The translations under genes and the position numbers were made by a program. A stretch of 64,000 nucleotides of DNA from HK1 sp965221725 (lineage in GTDB: Bacteria > Pseudomonadota > Gammaproteobacteria > HK1): NCBI GenBank assembly GCA_965221725.1, contig OZ244909.1, positions 744,001-808,000 of the forward strand, written 5' to 3'. Shown here piece after piece: positions 31,346-40,076 of the stretch. The stretch's first letter is position 1, and each line of letters opens with the position of its first letter. The notes beneath the pieces were generated by a model. The model saw only the letters and a program-made list of their open reading frames with translations, was not told the DNA's origin and searched no databases.

Positions 31346-33952
31346 TTACTCACCTCTCAGAACCTCGACCGGATTGAGCCGCGCCGCCATGCGGGCCGGA
31401 TACAGGCCCGACGCCACGCTCGCGGCCAGGATGAGCCCCAGGGTGCCGGCCAGAAACGCCACCGGCCAGTCGAGCTGCACGCTCCAGCCGAAGGACTGCT
31501 TGTGGATCACCAGCAGGTTCACCTGCGACCAGGCAATGCCGAGCCCGAGCCCGAGCCCGCACGCGGCCGCCCCGAGCAGACCTGCCTGCACCAGCACCAG
31601 GGCGCGGATCTGATCCCTCGATGCGCCCTGCATGCGCAGTTGCGCAAGCTCCACCCGGCGGTCGAACACGAGGTTCAGCAACGCCTCGGCCATGCCCAGG
31701 ATCGCCACCAGGATCGCGATCGCCTCCAGCGCCCAGGTGATGGTGAAGGTGCGGTCGAAGATCTCGATGGAGCGCTCCCTGAGCGTGCGGGTCGGCGTCA
31801 CCAGCACCTCCAGGCCGGCGAGGGCGCGCACCAGCGCCTCGCGACTCCTCTCCGGGTCCGCGCCGGGGGCAAGATGGACCCCGAGGCTGGACAGCCGCCG
31901 GTCGGGCAGGTGCGGGAGCAGCGCGCTCCGGTCGCCGATGACGAACCCCCGGTCGCCGGAATAGTCGTAGAACACGCCGGCCACGCGGAGTTCCAGCCCC
32001 TCCGCCCCCAGCGGCAGCCGGAGCCGGTCGCCGGTGCCGACGCCGTGCCGCTCGCTGAACAGCTCGCTCACGATCACCCCGGCGCCCGCGGCAAGCTGCG
32101 GCCAGATCGCCTCCGGCGCCGGGCCGTCGAGAAACTCGATGCCCGGGTGCCGGTGGTAGAGCGCCACATCGGCGAGCCCCAGGGTGGCCGGAAGTCCGGC
32201 GTGGCGGATCGAATAGGTGCGGTAGTGGCCGACATCCAGCACCCCGGGCGCGGACTCGACCCTCTCCGCCACATCCTCGTGCATGGTGGCGGGGGCGCCG
32301 CGCCCGCCGGCCCCGACCGGGCTCACGTAGAAGTCCGCCTGCAGCCGGTGCTCGACCCAGACCACCACCGTTTCGCGGAAGCTGCCCACCATGACCGCCA
32401 TGCCGACGATCAGCGCCGTGGCCACCGCCATCGCGGTGACCATCACCGAGGTGCGCCCGAGCGACGCGGCAAGCCCCCGGGCCGCGAGGCGGGGGATGGC
32501 CCCGAGCCGCGTCGCGAGCCACCGATCGCAGAGCGCGAGCACCGCCGTCGACATCCGGGGCGAGATGAGCGCCGCCGCCCCGATCAGGCAGACCAGCGCG
32601 GCGTAGCCCCCGACCGAAATCCGGTCGACGGGCGGCACCACGCAGCACCCCGCCGCCAGCGCCACCAGCCCCACCGCGGCGGCGGTGAGCCGCGGGTTCG
32701 CGGCGTGGACCCGGTAGTCGAGCGAGGCCTGGGTCATCGCCTCGGTGGGAGTCACCCCCGCCGCCTCGCGCGCCGGCCACCACGCGGCGAGCACCGAAAC
32801 CCCGACCCCCGCCACCAGCGCGACGCCGACGGTCCACGGGCGGAACGCGATCTCCCCCGGGGTGCTGCTCACGTAGATCGCGCTGACCGTCTGCCCGACC
32901 GCATCCAGCGCCCCGATCGCGAGCAGCCGCCCGAGCCCGAGACCGGCCGCGACCCCGAGCGCACCGAACACCACCCCTTCGAACAGGAATGCGGTGCGCA
33001 CCATCGCCCGTGACGCCCCGACCGCGCGGACGATGCCGATCTGCGGGCGCCGCCGGACAATCCAGGCGCTCACCGTGTTGTAGATGAGAAAGGCCCCGAC
33101 CAGGATGGTGGCGTAGCTCATCATCCGCAGGTTCCAGCGGAACGCGCCGAGCATCCGGCGGCTGTCCGCCGTCCCGGTCCCTGCCGGCAGGATCGAGGCC
33201 GCGGGCGGGAGATGCGGCGCGAGCACCGCGCGCCAATCGCGCGCATCGCCCGCCTCGCGCCCGCCGCCATGCGGCCCGAGCTCGCCGGCCCGCTCCGGCC
33301 GGTCGTCCTCCACGTAGACGTAGATCCGGTCGAGCCAACCGATGCGGCCGAGCGCCCGCTGCGCCGGCGCGATGTCCATGACCGCAAAGCGTCCGGCCGC
33401 GACCGAGGCGCCGAGGACCCCCCGCACGTCAAGCTCCAGCCGGCGGTCGCCGACCACGAGCTCCAGGGTCTCACCGGGCGATACGCCGAGCGAGGCGCTC
33501 ACCCACACCGAGGATTCCCCGATCGGCCCCTGAAGGTCGGACCGGCGCCGGGGGCCGGGACCCCGGAACCGTGCGTCTCCCACCAGATCCACCCCGAACA
33601 GCGGCACCCGCTCGCCGGTGGTCGGCACCAGCGCGAAGCTCTCGATGCGGGGCGAGAACGCAAGCGGCTCCTCGAGCCGCGCCAGCTCGCCGTAGGCGGC
33701 CTCCGGAATGCCACCGACCTGGGTGATCTCGTAGCGCGCCGAACCCTGCAACGATTCGAGCGAGGAGCGGAACGACCCCATGGAGGCTTCGCTCGCCAGA
33801 TCCACCGCCACGATCACGGCCACCCCCAAGGCTATCGCCGCCACCGTCAGCAGCGCCCGCACCGGCTCCGCCGCGAGCGGCCGGACGATGAGCCGATACA
33901 GCACCACGCCCCACGCCACCGCCGCTCCCGGGGATGCCAGTCGAGGCATCAT
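31346..33952 (-). CDS. ABC transporter permease, two FtsX-like units fused (AttF-AttG type)
   Basis: The product is 868 residues. Eight predicted membrane helices fall in two FtsX/MacB-type sets (near 20-45, 265-400, 430-520 and 730-850) with large periplasmic MacB-PCD-like domains between. Blocks include LASEASMGSFRSSLESLQGS, SAWIVRRRPQIGIVRAVGAS and RVELAQLRMQGASRDQIRAL (coupling helix), ending GLYPARMAARLNPVEVLRGE. The family moves lipids, lipoproteins or peptides from the inner-membrane outer leaflet, usually with a LolD-like ATPase. The substrate here is unknown. It lies between the ATPase gene and attH, same strand. Confidence 0.88.
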   Translation of the reverse strand: MMPRLASPGAAVAWGVVLYRLIVRPLAAEPVRALLTVAAIALGVAVIVAVDLASEASMGSFRSSLESLQGSARYEITQVGGIPEAAYGELARLEEPLAFSPRIESFALVPTTGERVPLFGVDLVGDARFRGPGPRRRSDLQGPIGESSVWVSASLGVSPGETLELVVGDRRLELDVRGVLGASVAAGRFAVMDIAPAQRALGRIGWLDRIYVYVEDDRPERAGELGPHGGGREAGDARDWRAVLAPHLPPAASILPAGTGTADSRRMLGAFRWNLRMMSYATILVGAFLIYNTVSAWIVRRRPQIGIVRAVGASRAMVRTAFLFEGVVFGALGVAAGLGLGRLLAIGALDAVGQTVSAIYVSSTPGEIAFRPWTVGVALVAGVGVSVLAAWWPAREAAGVTPTEAMTQASLDYRVHAANPRLTAAAVGLVALAAGCCVVPPVDRISVGGYAALVCLIGAAALISPRMSTAVLALCDRWLATRLGAIPRLAARGLAASLGRTSVMVTAMAVATALIVGMAVMVGSFRETVVVWVEHRLQADFYVSPVGAGGRGAPATMHEDVAERVESAPGVLDVGHYRTYSIRHAGLPATLGLADVALYHRHPGIEFLDGPAPEAIWPQLAAGAGVIVSELFSERHGVGTGDRLRLPLGAEGLELRVAGVFYDYSGDRGFVIGDRSALLPHLPDRRLSSLGVHLAPGADPERSREALVRALAGLEVLVTPTRTLRERSIEIFDRTFTITWALEAIAILVAILGMAEALLNLVFDRRVELAQLRMQGASRDQIRALVLVQAGLLGAAACGLGLGLGIAWSQVNLLVIHKQSFGWSVQLDWPVAFLAGTLGLILAASVASGLYPARMAARLNPVEVLRGE

Positions 33953-34108
33953 GCGGGACGACGAGTCATCGGCGCCGCCACGGGCCGGAGCTGCGGAAGA
34001 CGATGGAGTCTGCTTCGCTTCCCGACCGTCCCCGGAACGCTCGGGATGAAAGGTCTTTGAACCGCCGGAGCGCGGGGCGGACGATCCCGTCTACCGGGGG
34101 CAGCGAGT

Positions 34109-34834
34109 TCAGGGCCGGGTTCGATCACGACGAGGGCGGATCGGGAACGACAGGCGGCGCCGTCGACGTGTCGTCGCCGACCAGGGTGCGTTGCTGAGCA
34201 CGAGGCGGCGGTCGCACGCGGCGGCCGCGGCCGTGTTGTGGGTGGCCATGAGCACGGTGGTGCCGAGCGTGCCCCGGATCTCGAACAGCAGGTTCATCAC
34301 CGTCTCCGCGGTCCGGGTGTCGAGCCGACCCGTCGGCTCGTCGGCCAGCAGCAGCGCCGGGTCATGCACCAGGGCGCGGGCGATGGCGACGCACTGCATC
34401 TGCCCCCCCGACAACTGGTGGGGTCGGCGGTCGGCCAGGTGCGCGACCCCCGCCAGTTCCATCATCCGCTGCGCCCGCGACCGCACCCGGCGCATGCCCG
34501 CAAGCTGCAACGGCAGCTCCACGTTCTCCACCGCACTCAAGGACGGCAGAAGCTGCAGGAACTGGAACACGAACCCGATCCGCGTGCGCCGCAGCCGCGT
34601 CAGGGCATCGTCGTCCAGCGCCGAAGTCTCCACCCCTTCGATCTCGACCTGCCCGCTCGAAGGCAGGTCGGCGGCGCCGGCCAGATTGAGCAGGGTCGTC
34701 TTGCCGCAGCCGCTGCGGCCCACCAGCGCCACGTACTCCCCTCGGTCGAGCCGCAGGGTGACGCCGTCGAGGGCGGAGATCCGCTGCTCGGCGATCGTGT
34801 AGTGTTTGCTGACGTTGCGAAGTGCGAGCACCAT
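34109..34834 (-). CDS. LolD/MacB-type ABC ATPase (AttE-like)
   Basis: The product is 241 residues. Walker A LVGRSGCGKTTLLNLAGAAD (from about 36), Q-loop FVFQFLQLLPSLSAVENVEL, signature HQLSGGQMQCVAIARAL, Walker B DPALLLADEPTGRLD, and H-loop MATHN. A Q/M instead of Q/R after LSGGQ is unusual (LSGGQMQC rather than LSGGQQQR). It forms a likely operon with the fused permease and attH, with 156 bp before the permease start. Confidence 0.9.
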   Translation of the reverse strand: MVLALRNVSKHYTIAEQRISALDGVTLRLDRGEYVALVGRSGCGKTTLLNLAGAADLPSSGQVEIEGVETSALDDDALTRLRRTRIGFVFQFLQLLPSLSAVENVELPLQLAGMRRVRSRAQRMMELAGVAHLADRRPHQLSGGQMQCVAIARALVHDPALLLADEPTGRLDTRTAETVMNLLFEIRGTLGTTVLMATHNTAAAAACDRRLVLSNAPWSATTRRRRRLSFPIRPRRDRTRP

Positions 34835-34854
34835 GGCCGGCGAGACGGCTCCCA

Positions 34855-34945
34855 GGACCGACGGAACAGGACCGACGAAACAGGACCGACGAAACTATGG
34901 ATCGACCAAACACGGACCGACCAAGCACGGACCGGCATCATGTCA
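34855..34945 (+). repeat. 14-bp imperfect tandem repeat around a start codon
   Basis: Units of the form aggaccgacgaaac occur three times, and cacggaccgaccaa twice. The array covers the upstream region and first 15 codons of the next gene, so its N-terminus is repeat-encoded (MDRPNTDRPSTDR). Confidence 0.75.
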
Positions 34946-35241
34946 CGAATGCGAAAGCGCTGAGAGGGTCGGCGGCCCATGCCGAACCCCCGGAGGGACT
35001 GACTCCGGCGCTGGCAGCGCTGTGGCACCTCGCACGGGACGAGTGGGACGCAGCGCACAACCTCGCACAGAGCGACCACAGCCGGGACGGCGCGTGGGTC
35101 CACGCGCACCTGCATCGGATCGAGGGCGACCTCGCGAACGCGAGCTACTGGTACCGGCGAGCCGATCGGCCACCGTCGAAAGCGCCTCTCGACGACGAGT
35201 GGGAGGAGATCGCGACTTCCCTCCTGGCCACCGAGGAGTAA
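34897..35241 (+). CDS. Conserved small protein of unknown function
   Basis: The product is 114 residues. After a repeat-derived leader the conserved part reads LTPALAALWHLARDEWDAAH, HDGAWVHAHLHRIEGDLANA, SYWYRRAD. The pattern W-D-x-A-H ... W-V-H-A-x-L-H-R-x-E-G-D-x-x-N-A-x-Y-W-Y recurs in uncharacterised TPR-like single-domain proteins of many Gram-negatives. Two His-rich helices suggest a folded repeat or metal site. It is divergent from the attE-like gene. Confidence 0.65.
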   Translation: MDRPNTDRPSTDRHHVTNAKALRGSAAHAEPPEGLTPALAALWHLARDEWDAAHNLAQSDHSRDGAWVHAHLHRIEGDLANASYWYRRADRPPSKAPLDDEWEEIATSLLATEE

Positions 35242-35422
35242 GCCGTCCCGCTCCATGAGCCGGGGCACGGACGCCCCCCGCCACGGGAAAGCCACCAATG
35301 GAATCAATAGTTCGACGCCACCGCTTCACGGTCGTCGTCGTCGGTGGCGGATCTGCGTCTGTCCGTCGACCGAATCTTCGAAGGTTTGCGGAAGGTCGGG
35401 CCGGAGGACCAGCCGCGCGGGC

Positions 35423-35812
35423 TTACCGGATGCACCGCACGTCGAGGCCCGTGACGTCGAGTTCCTCCCAGGCCCGGTCGGACGTGAGCACGGGACACCC
35501 CGCGACGAGCGCGGACGCAAGACAGGCCCGGTCGCCCAACCCCAGTCCGAATTTCCTCGTCACCGTGCGGAGACGACCGCTCAGCAGCGCGGATTCCGGG
35601 CTGAGCGGCAATGGTTCGATGCCCAGGGAGTCGAAGACGATCGCCACCTCGGCGTCGGACCAGCCGTCCTGATTCAGGCGTGCCGCCACTTCCGCGACGC
35701 TCACCGTGGACATCGCCGCGCCGAAGCGCAACGCCTCGACGACGACCTCGGCGCCCGGCTCCTCCAGAATGACCGCGAGCACCGCCGAAGCGTCGAGGAC
35801 AACCCGCGCCAA
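35423..35812 (-). CDS. VapC-type PIN-domain toxin
   Basis: The product is 129 residues. PIN acidic residues: D in RVVLDASAVLAVILEEPG (7), E in STVSVAEVAARLNQDG (about 41), D in LGLGDRACLASALV (about 93) and D in VLTSDRAWEEL. All four are present, so the endoribonuclease looks intact. The gene starts three bases after the antitoxin stop, a typical TA arrangement. Confidence 0.88.
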   Translation of the reverse strand: MARVVLDASAVLAVILEEPGAEVVVEALRFGAAMSTVSVAEVAARLNQDGWSDAEVAIVFDSLGIEPLPLSPESALLSGRLRTVTRKFGLGLGDRACLASALVAGCPVLTSDRAWEELDVTGLDVRCIR

Positions 35813-35815
35813 CGG

Positions 35816-36139
35816 CTACTCCGACGCCGCTTCCCGGCGTCGCTCGGCGATGAACTCGTCCGCCACGCTGGCGTCGCTGCCGCGCCGGCGCCGCGCGATG
35901 GCCCGCACCCGCGCCAGCGCGGCATCGACGGTCTGAAGTCTGACGAAGCCGTCGTCCAGCGACATCAGCAGTTCCTGGCCGGTGTCGATGCCGAGTGCTC
36001 TGCGGAACCCCGCGGGCACGACAACCCGTCCCCCGGAATCCACCTTGACACGTCTCGATCCGACATTCCCGCCGGAAGTCGCATCCGCGGCGGGCAGTGG
36101 CTTGGCAGGCTTTTCTGGCATCAATCTGGAAAATGCCAT
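35816..36139 (-). CDS. AbrB/MazE-family antitoxin (VapB)
   Basis: The product is 107 residues from the ATG at 36139 (36121 is also possible). The SpoVT-AbrB fold is RRVKVDSGGRVVVPAGFRRA then LGIDTGQELLMSLDDGFVRL. The basic C-terminal helix (ARVRAIARRRRGSDASVADE) is the expected toxin-binding part. It forms an operon with the PIN toxin downstream. Confidence 0.85.
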   Translation of the reverse strand: MAFSRLMPEKPAKPLPAADATSGGNVGSRRVKVDSGGRVVVPAGFRRALGIDTGQELLMSLDDGFVRLQTVDAALARVRAIARRRRGSDASVADEFIAERRREAASE

Positions 36140-36207
36140 GGATTTCACCAACTGGGTGGATCGACGCTTCATACCAGGATCTGGCGCACTGCCGCAATCG
36201 GGAATCC

Positions 36208-36846
36208 TCAGCCGAGCACGATGTCGAAGCGCGCGATTCGCAGGTCGGGATCATCGGGATGCGGCTCGAAGGGCACCACGATGCTCGCGCGCCGAGCCGG
36301 GTCGCGGACCCGGTCGAGAAGCCAGTCCCGGGCGTTCTCCGGCGCACCCTCGACGTACATCTGGGTCACCAGCGGCTCGAAGCCGGGGCCTCTCACCGTG
36401 AAGTGGATGTGCGGGGCACGGCCCGGGTAGGCCACCGGCCGGATGGTGCGGAACCGGTAGCCCCCGTCCGCGGCGGTGCGGGACCGACCGTAGCCCTGGA
36501 AGTTTTCGTCCAGCGGGGCATTGCGGCGGTCGCGCGGGTGGTGGTAGCGCCCGTTCGCGTCGCACTGCCAGATCTCGACCTGGGCGTCCGGCACCGCCCG
36601 CCCGCGGTGGTCCTTCACCACGCCGCTCAGGTGGGTGATCACCCCCCTGGCCAGGGTGTCGCGCCCGCCGACCCGGACGAGATCGGCGTCGGTTTCGAGC
36701 GCGTGGTCGTAGGGGTAGAAGGGGCCGGTGCTCTGGCGCGGGGTCTTCGCAAGCCCCAGCGCCGGCCCCGCCGCGAGACTCAGGCCGGCAACGGCAGCGG
36801 TCCGGAGCCACCGGCGGCGGTCGGGTCGAACTTCAGTGCGTTTCAT
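36208..36846 (-). CDS. Exported intradiol ring-cleavage dioxygenase-like protein
   Basis: The product is 212 residues. MKRTEVRPDRRRWLRTAAVA at 36846 is a twin-arginine signal start; upstream in-frame ATGs read through a gatcgg microsatellite and are unlikely. Iron ligands of the protocatechuate 3,4-dioxygenase fold can be assigned: Tyr in NGRYHHPRD and AYPGRAPHIHF, His twice in APHIHF. STGPFYP near the N-terminus and the VVKDHRGRAVPDAQVEIWQCD strand are family hallmarks. Single-subunit exported members of this group are common and mostly uncharacterised. Confidence 0.85.
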   Translation of the reverse strand: MKRTEVRPDRRRWLRTAAVAGLSLAAGPALGLAKTPRQSTGPFYPYDHALETDADLVRVGGRDTLARGVITHLSGVVKDHRGRAVPDAQVEIWQCDANGRYHHPRDRRNAPLDENFQGYGRSRTAADGGYRFRTIRPVAYPGRAPHIHFTVRGPGFEPLVTQMYVEGAPENARDWLLDRVRDPARRASIVVPFEPHPDDPDLRIARFDIVLG

Positions 36847-37104
36847 GATGCAGCTCTCCACATCGTTGCGAAGCAACCAGCGCGACCGCGGGATCGGGAT
36901 CGAGATCGGGATCGGGATCGGGACCATGGACGGCTCGGAGTCCCCGGCACTCAACCCGGCGAAAGCACATGGTGACGTGGTCGTTCACCATTCCCACCGC
37001 CTGCATGAAGGCGTGGCAGATGGTCGGATCGTACGCTTCCCCGCCGTTGCGGATCATCCCGCGCGCGGGCGATGATTCGAGCCCGCATCAGGGGGCCCCG
37101 CACC

Positions 37105-38262
37105 ATGATCCCGAGCCAGATGATTCCGAGCCAGCGCCACCTCTTCGAGCTCCCCGACGATGTCGCCTACCTCAATTGCGCGTACATGGCGCCGCTCATG
37201 CACGCGGTGGTCGAGGCGGGCCGGCAGGGGGTGGGGCGCAAGGCACGACCGTGGGAGCTCACCGCCCCGGACTTCTTCTCCGCTCCCGACCGCGCGCGCG
37301 CGCTCTTCGCGCGCATCGTGAACGCCCACGCCAAGGACATCGCGATCATTCCGGCCGCGAGCTACGGCATGGCGATCGCCGCCCGGAACCTGCCGCTCGC
37401 GGCGGGGCGGACCATCGTGCTGCTCGCCGACCAGTTTCCGTCGAACCTCTATCCGTGGCGCGCGGCGGCGGCGCGCAGCGGGGCCGAGATCGTCACCGTG
37501 GACGCGGCGGACGGAGACCTGACCGCGGCGGTGCTCGCGGCCATCGACGAGCGCACCGCCATCTCCGCCCTGCCCCACTGCCGCTGGACCGACGGAGCGC
37601 TCCTCGACCTGGAACGGATCGGCGACGCGGTGCGGGCGGCCGGCGGGGCGCTTGCGCTCGACCTCACGCAGTCCGCCGGCGCCCTGCCGATCGACATCGC
37701 GAAGGTGAAGCCCGCGTTCGCGGCGTCGGCCTGCTACAAGTGGCTGATGGGGCCGTACACGCTCGGGTTTCTCTACGTTCACCCGGATTACCAGGACGGC
37801 GAGCCGATCGAGTACGGCTGGTCGCCGCGCGCGGGGGCCGAGGACTTCGCCCGCCTCGTCGACTACCGCGACGAGTACGCGCCCGGCGCGCGGCGCTACG
37901 ACATGGGGGAGATGTCCAACTTCCACCTGATGCCGATGGCGATCGCGGCGATGGAGCAGGTCCTCGCCTGGGGAGTGGAGAACATCGCCGGAACGCTGAG
38001 CGCCCGGACCGCGGCCATCGCGGCGCGGGCGCACGCCATCGGTCTCGGTTCACAGCCCGCGGAGCGGCGGGCCGGTCATTTCCTGGGCCTGCGGTTCGCC
38101 GGCGGAATCCCGCCGGGGCTTCCGGAGACGCTCGCCCGCGAGAAGGTCCACGTGAGCGTGCGCGGCCGCTCCGTGCGCGTCACCCCTCATCTCTACAACA
38201 CCGACGCGGACGTGGACCGGCTCTTCGCGGCGCTCGAACCGGTGCTCGCCGCGGCGGCCTGA
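37105..38262 (+). CDS. Class V aminotransferase-fold PLP enzyme
   Basis: The product is 385 residues. The ATG at 37105 is preceded by agggggcccc at a good distance. The PLP lysine lies in ASACYKWLMGPYTLGFLYV; the Asp contacting the pyridine N is in GGALALDLTQSAGALPID. The fold matches the cysteine desulfurase/kynureninase/isopenicillin-epimerase-like class V group. There is no conserved catalytic Cys loop for desulfuration that I can see, so a kynureninase-like or racemase-like activity is more likely. The substrate is unknown. Confidence 0.82.
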   Translation: MIPSQMIPSQRHLFELPDDVAYLNCAYMAPLMHAVVEAGRQGVGRKARPWELTAPDFFSAPDRARALFARIVNAHAKDIAIIPAASYGMAIAARNLPLAAGRTIVLLADQFPSNLYPWRAAAARSGAEIVTVDAADGDLTAAVLAAIDERTAISALPHCRWTDGALLDLERIGDAVRAAGGALALDLTQSAGALPIDIAKVKPAFAASACYKWLMGPYTLGFLYVHPDYQDGEPIEYGWSPRAGAEDFARLVDYRDEYAPGARRYDMGEMSNFHLMPMAIAAMEQVLAWGVENIAGTLSARTAAIAARAHAIGLGSQPAERRAGHFLGLRFAGGIPPGLPETLAREKVHVSVRGRSVRVTPHLYNTDADVDRLFAALEPVLAAAA

Positions 38263-38298
38263 ACGGCGGGAGCGGCGTCGGCCGGCCCGGCGCCGAAC

Positions 38299-39678
38299 GT
38301 GACCATCGACCTCCCAACGGCGCTCGGCCCGGAAAGCATCAGGATTGCGGAAGCGATCCGCGCGGCGGGGGGGCGGGCCATCGTCGTCGGGGGGTGGGTG
38401 CGCGACCACCTGCTCGGCGTGCGCTCGAAGGATGTGGACATCGAGGTGTTCGGTCTCCACGCCGAGCGCCTGGAGGCGCTGCTCGCCGACTTCGGGCGCG
38501 TGCACGCGGTGGGACGCGCGTTCGGGGTGTTTCGGGTCGGGGGCATCGATGTCGACTTCTCGCTGCCGCGGCGCGACAGCAAGCGCGGCCCCGGACACCG
38601 CGGCTTCGACGTGATTCCGGAACCGGGACTCGATTTCGCCGAGGCCGCGCGACGGCGCGACCTCACGGTGAACAGCATCGGCCTCGATCCGCTCACCGGC
38701 GAGATGCTCGACCCGCACGGCGGGCGCCGCGACCTCGAACGCCGCGTGCTCCGCGCCACCGATCCCGAACGCTTCCCCGAGGACCCGCTGCGCGCCCTGC
38801 GGGTGGCCCAGTTCTCGGCCCGCCTGGAAATGGCGCCGGACGAGGCGCTCGTCGCCCTGTGCCGGACGCTCGACCTGGGCGAACTCTCGGGGGAGCGGGT
38901 CTTCGACGAGATCGCGAAGCTCCTGCTCCGCGCTGCCCGACCCTCCATCGGCTTCCGGTTTCTCGAAGCATCCGGCCAGCTCCGCTTCTTCCCCGAACTC
39001 GATGCCCTGCGGGGGGTGCCGCAGGATCCGGAATGGCACCCGGAAGGAGACGTGTGGGTGCATACCCTCACGGCGCTCGACGCAGCGGCCGCGTTGCGCG
39101 GCAGTGGCGAGGACGACCTCGCGCTGATGCTCGGGGCGCTCTGCCATGACCTCGGCAAACCGGCCACCACCGAGCGGATCGACGGCCGAGTCCGGTCGCT
39201 CCGGCACGATGTTGCGGGGGTCGCCCCCACCCGGGCGCTGCTCGGGCGCATGCGGGCGCCGGGTGCGCTCGTCGAACGGGTCGCGGCGCTGGTCGAGCAC
39301 CATCTGGCGCCGGCACTGTTCGTGAGGAACCGGGCGAGCGCGAAGGGCTACCGCCGGCTCGCCCGCAAGCTCGAGCACGCCGGGGTCGACATCAAGCTGC
39401 TGGCGAGGGTCGCGCGCGCCGACCACCTCGGCCGCACCACCGCCGACGCCCTCGCCGGCCGCTTCGACGCCGGCGATACGTTCCTCGCCGCCGCCCGCGC
39501 CCACAATATCGAGCACGCAGCACCGCGCGACGCCGTGCGCGGACGGCATCTCGTCGCGCGCGGGATGCCGCCCGGACCCGAGTTCACCCCGCTCCTGGAG
39601 CGATGCCGCGAGATCCAGGACGAGACGGGCTGGACGGACCCGGAACGCATCCTCGACCGCGCGCTGGCCGAAGGCTGA
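38299..39678 (+). CDS. cca: tRNA nucleotidyltransferase (Cca/PcnB family) with HD domain
   Basis: The product is 459 residues from a GTG at 38299. Class II nucleotidyltransferase head VVGGWVRDHLLGVRSKDVDI then EVFG gives GG and DxD motifs; RRDLTVNSIGLDPLTGEMLD and DPHGGRRDLERRVLRATD are the expected motifs B-C; EDPLRALRVAQFSARL is motif D. The C-terminal HD domain has LGALCHDLGKPATTE and EHHLAP. It adds or repairs the tRNA 3' CCA; PcnB-like poly(A) activity cannot be excluded by sequence alone. It lies 36 bp after the aminotransferase gene, likely cotranscribed. Confidence 0.88.
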   Translation: MTIDLPTALGPESIRIAEAIRAAGGRAIVVGGWVRDHLLGVRSKDVDIEVFGLHAERLEALLADFGRVHAVGRAFGVFRVGGIDVDFSLPRRDSKRGPGHRGFDVIPEPGLDFAEAARRRDLTVNSIGLDPLTGEMLDPHGGRRDLERRVLRATDPERFPEDPLRALRVAQFSARLEMAPDEALVALCRTLDLGELSGERVFDEIAKLLLRAARPSIGFRFLEASGQLRFFPELDALRGVPQDPEWHPEGDVWVHTLTALDAAAALRGSGEDDLALMLGALCHDLGKPATTERIDGRVRSLRHDVAGVAPTRALLGRMRAPGALVERVAALVEHHLAPALFVRNRASAKGYRRLARKLEHAGVDIKLLARVARADHLGRTTADALAGRFDAGDTFLAAARAHNIEHAAPRDAVRGRHLVARGMPPGPEFTPLLERCREIQDETGWTDPERILDRALAEG

Positions 39679-39770
39679 CGGCGATCTCCGCTGTCGCCCA
39701 CGGCCCGGCGCCGAACCGGAGTGCGCGATCGCCTCGCGTGACAAATACCGGGAGCTGAGCGCGAAAGTCT

Positions 39771-40002
39771 CATCAGTTGTCGACAAGGATCGCTCAAGCC
39801 GGGATGATTCCGGTTCGAGGGCCGACGAGAAATGCGGCCGAATGCTCGTCTCCCTCACTTGCGCCTTGACGCGCGCTCTTCACTGGTCATCGGCAAGGAT
39901 CGGAGGACCACTCGGGCCGGGATGGCTCCGGTTCGAGGGTCGGTGAGAAATGCGGCCGGATGCTCATCTCCTTCACCTGCGCCTTGACGCGCATTCCTCA
40001 CT
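39771..40002 (+). repeat. Dispersed repeat family II, two tandem units of about 116 bp
   Basis: Units 39771-39884 and 39885-40002 share ccgggatg..tccggttcgagg, gagaaatgcggccg.atgctc and gcgccttgacgcgc. They fill most of the 398-bp gap between the nucleotidyltransferase and msrA genes. Just downstream, 40015-40044 (gcatcggtgaaattttcgcg) resembles an inverted left end of family I. Confidence 0.75.
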
Positions 40003-40076
40003 TGTTCGCGGCTGCGGACGCGCATCGGTGAAATTTTCGCGCTAGAGTGCCCGCACACCACCGCGAGACCAGCGCC

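Noticed and set aside
39817..39945. tRNA-like ggttcgagg pieces
   Set aside because: They belong to repeat family II; no acceptor or anticodon stem can be built around them.
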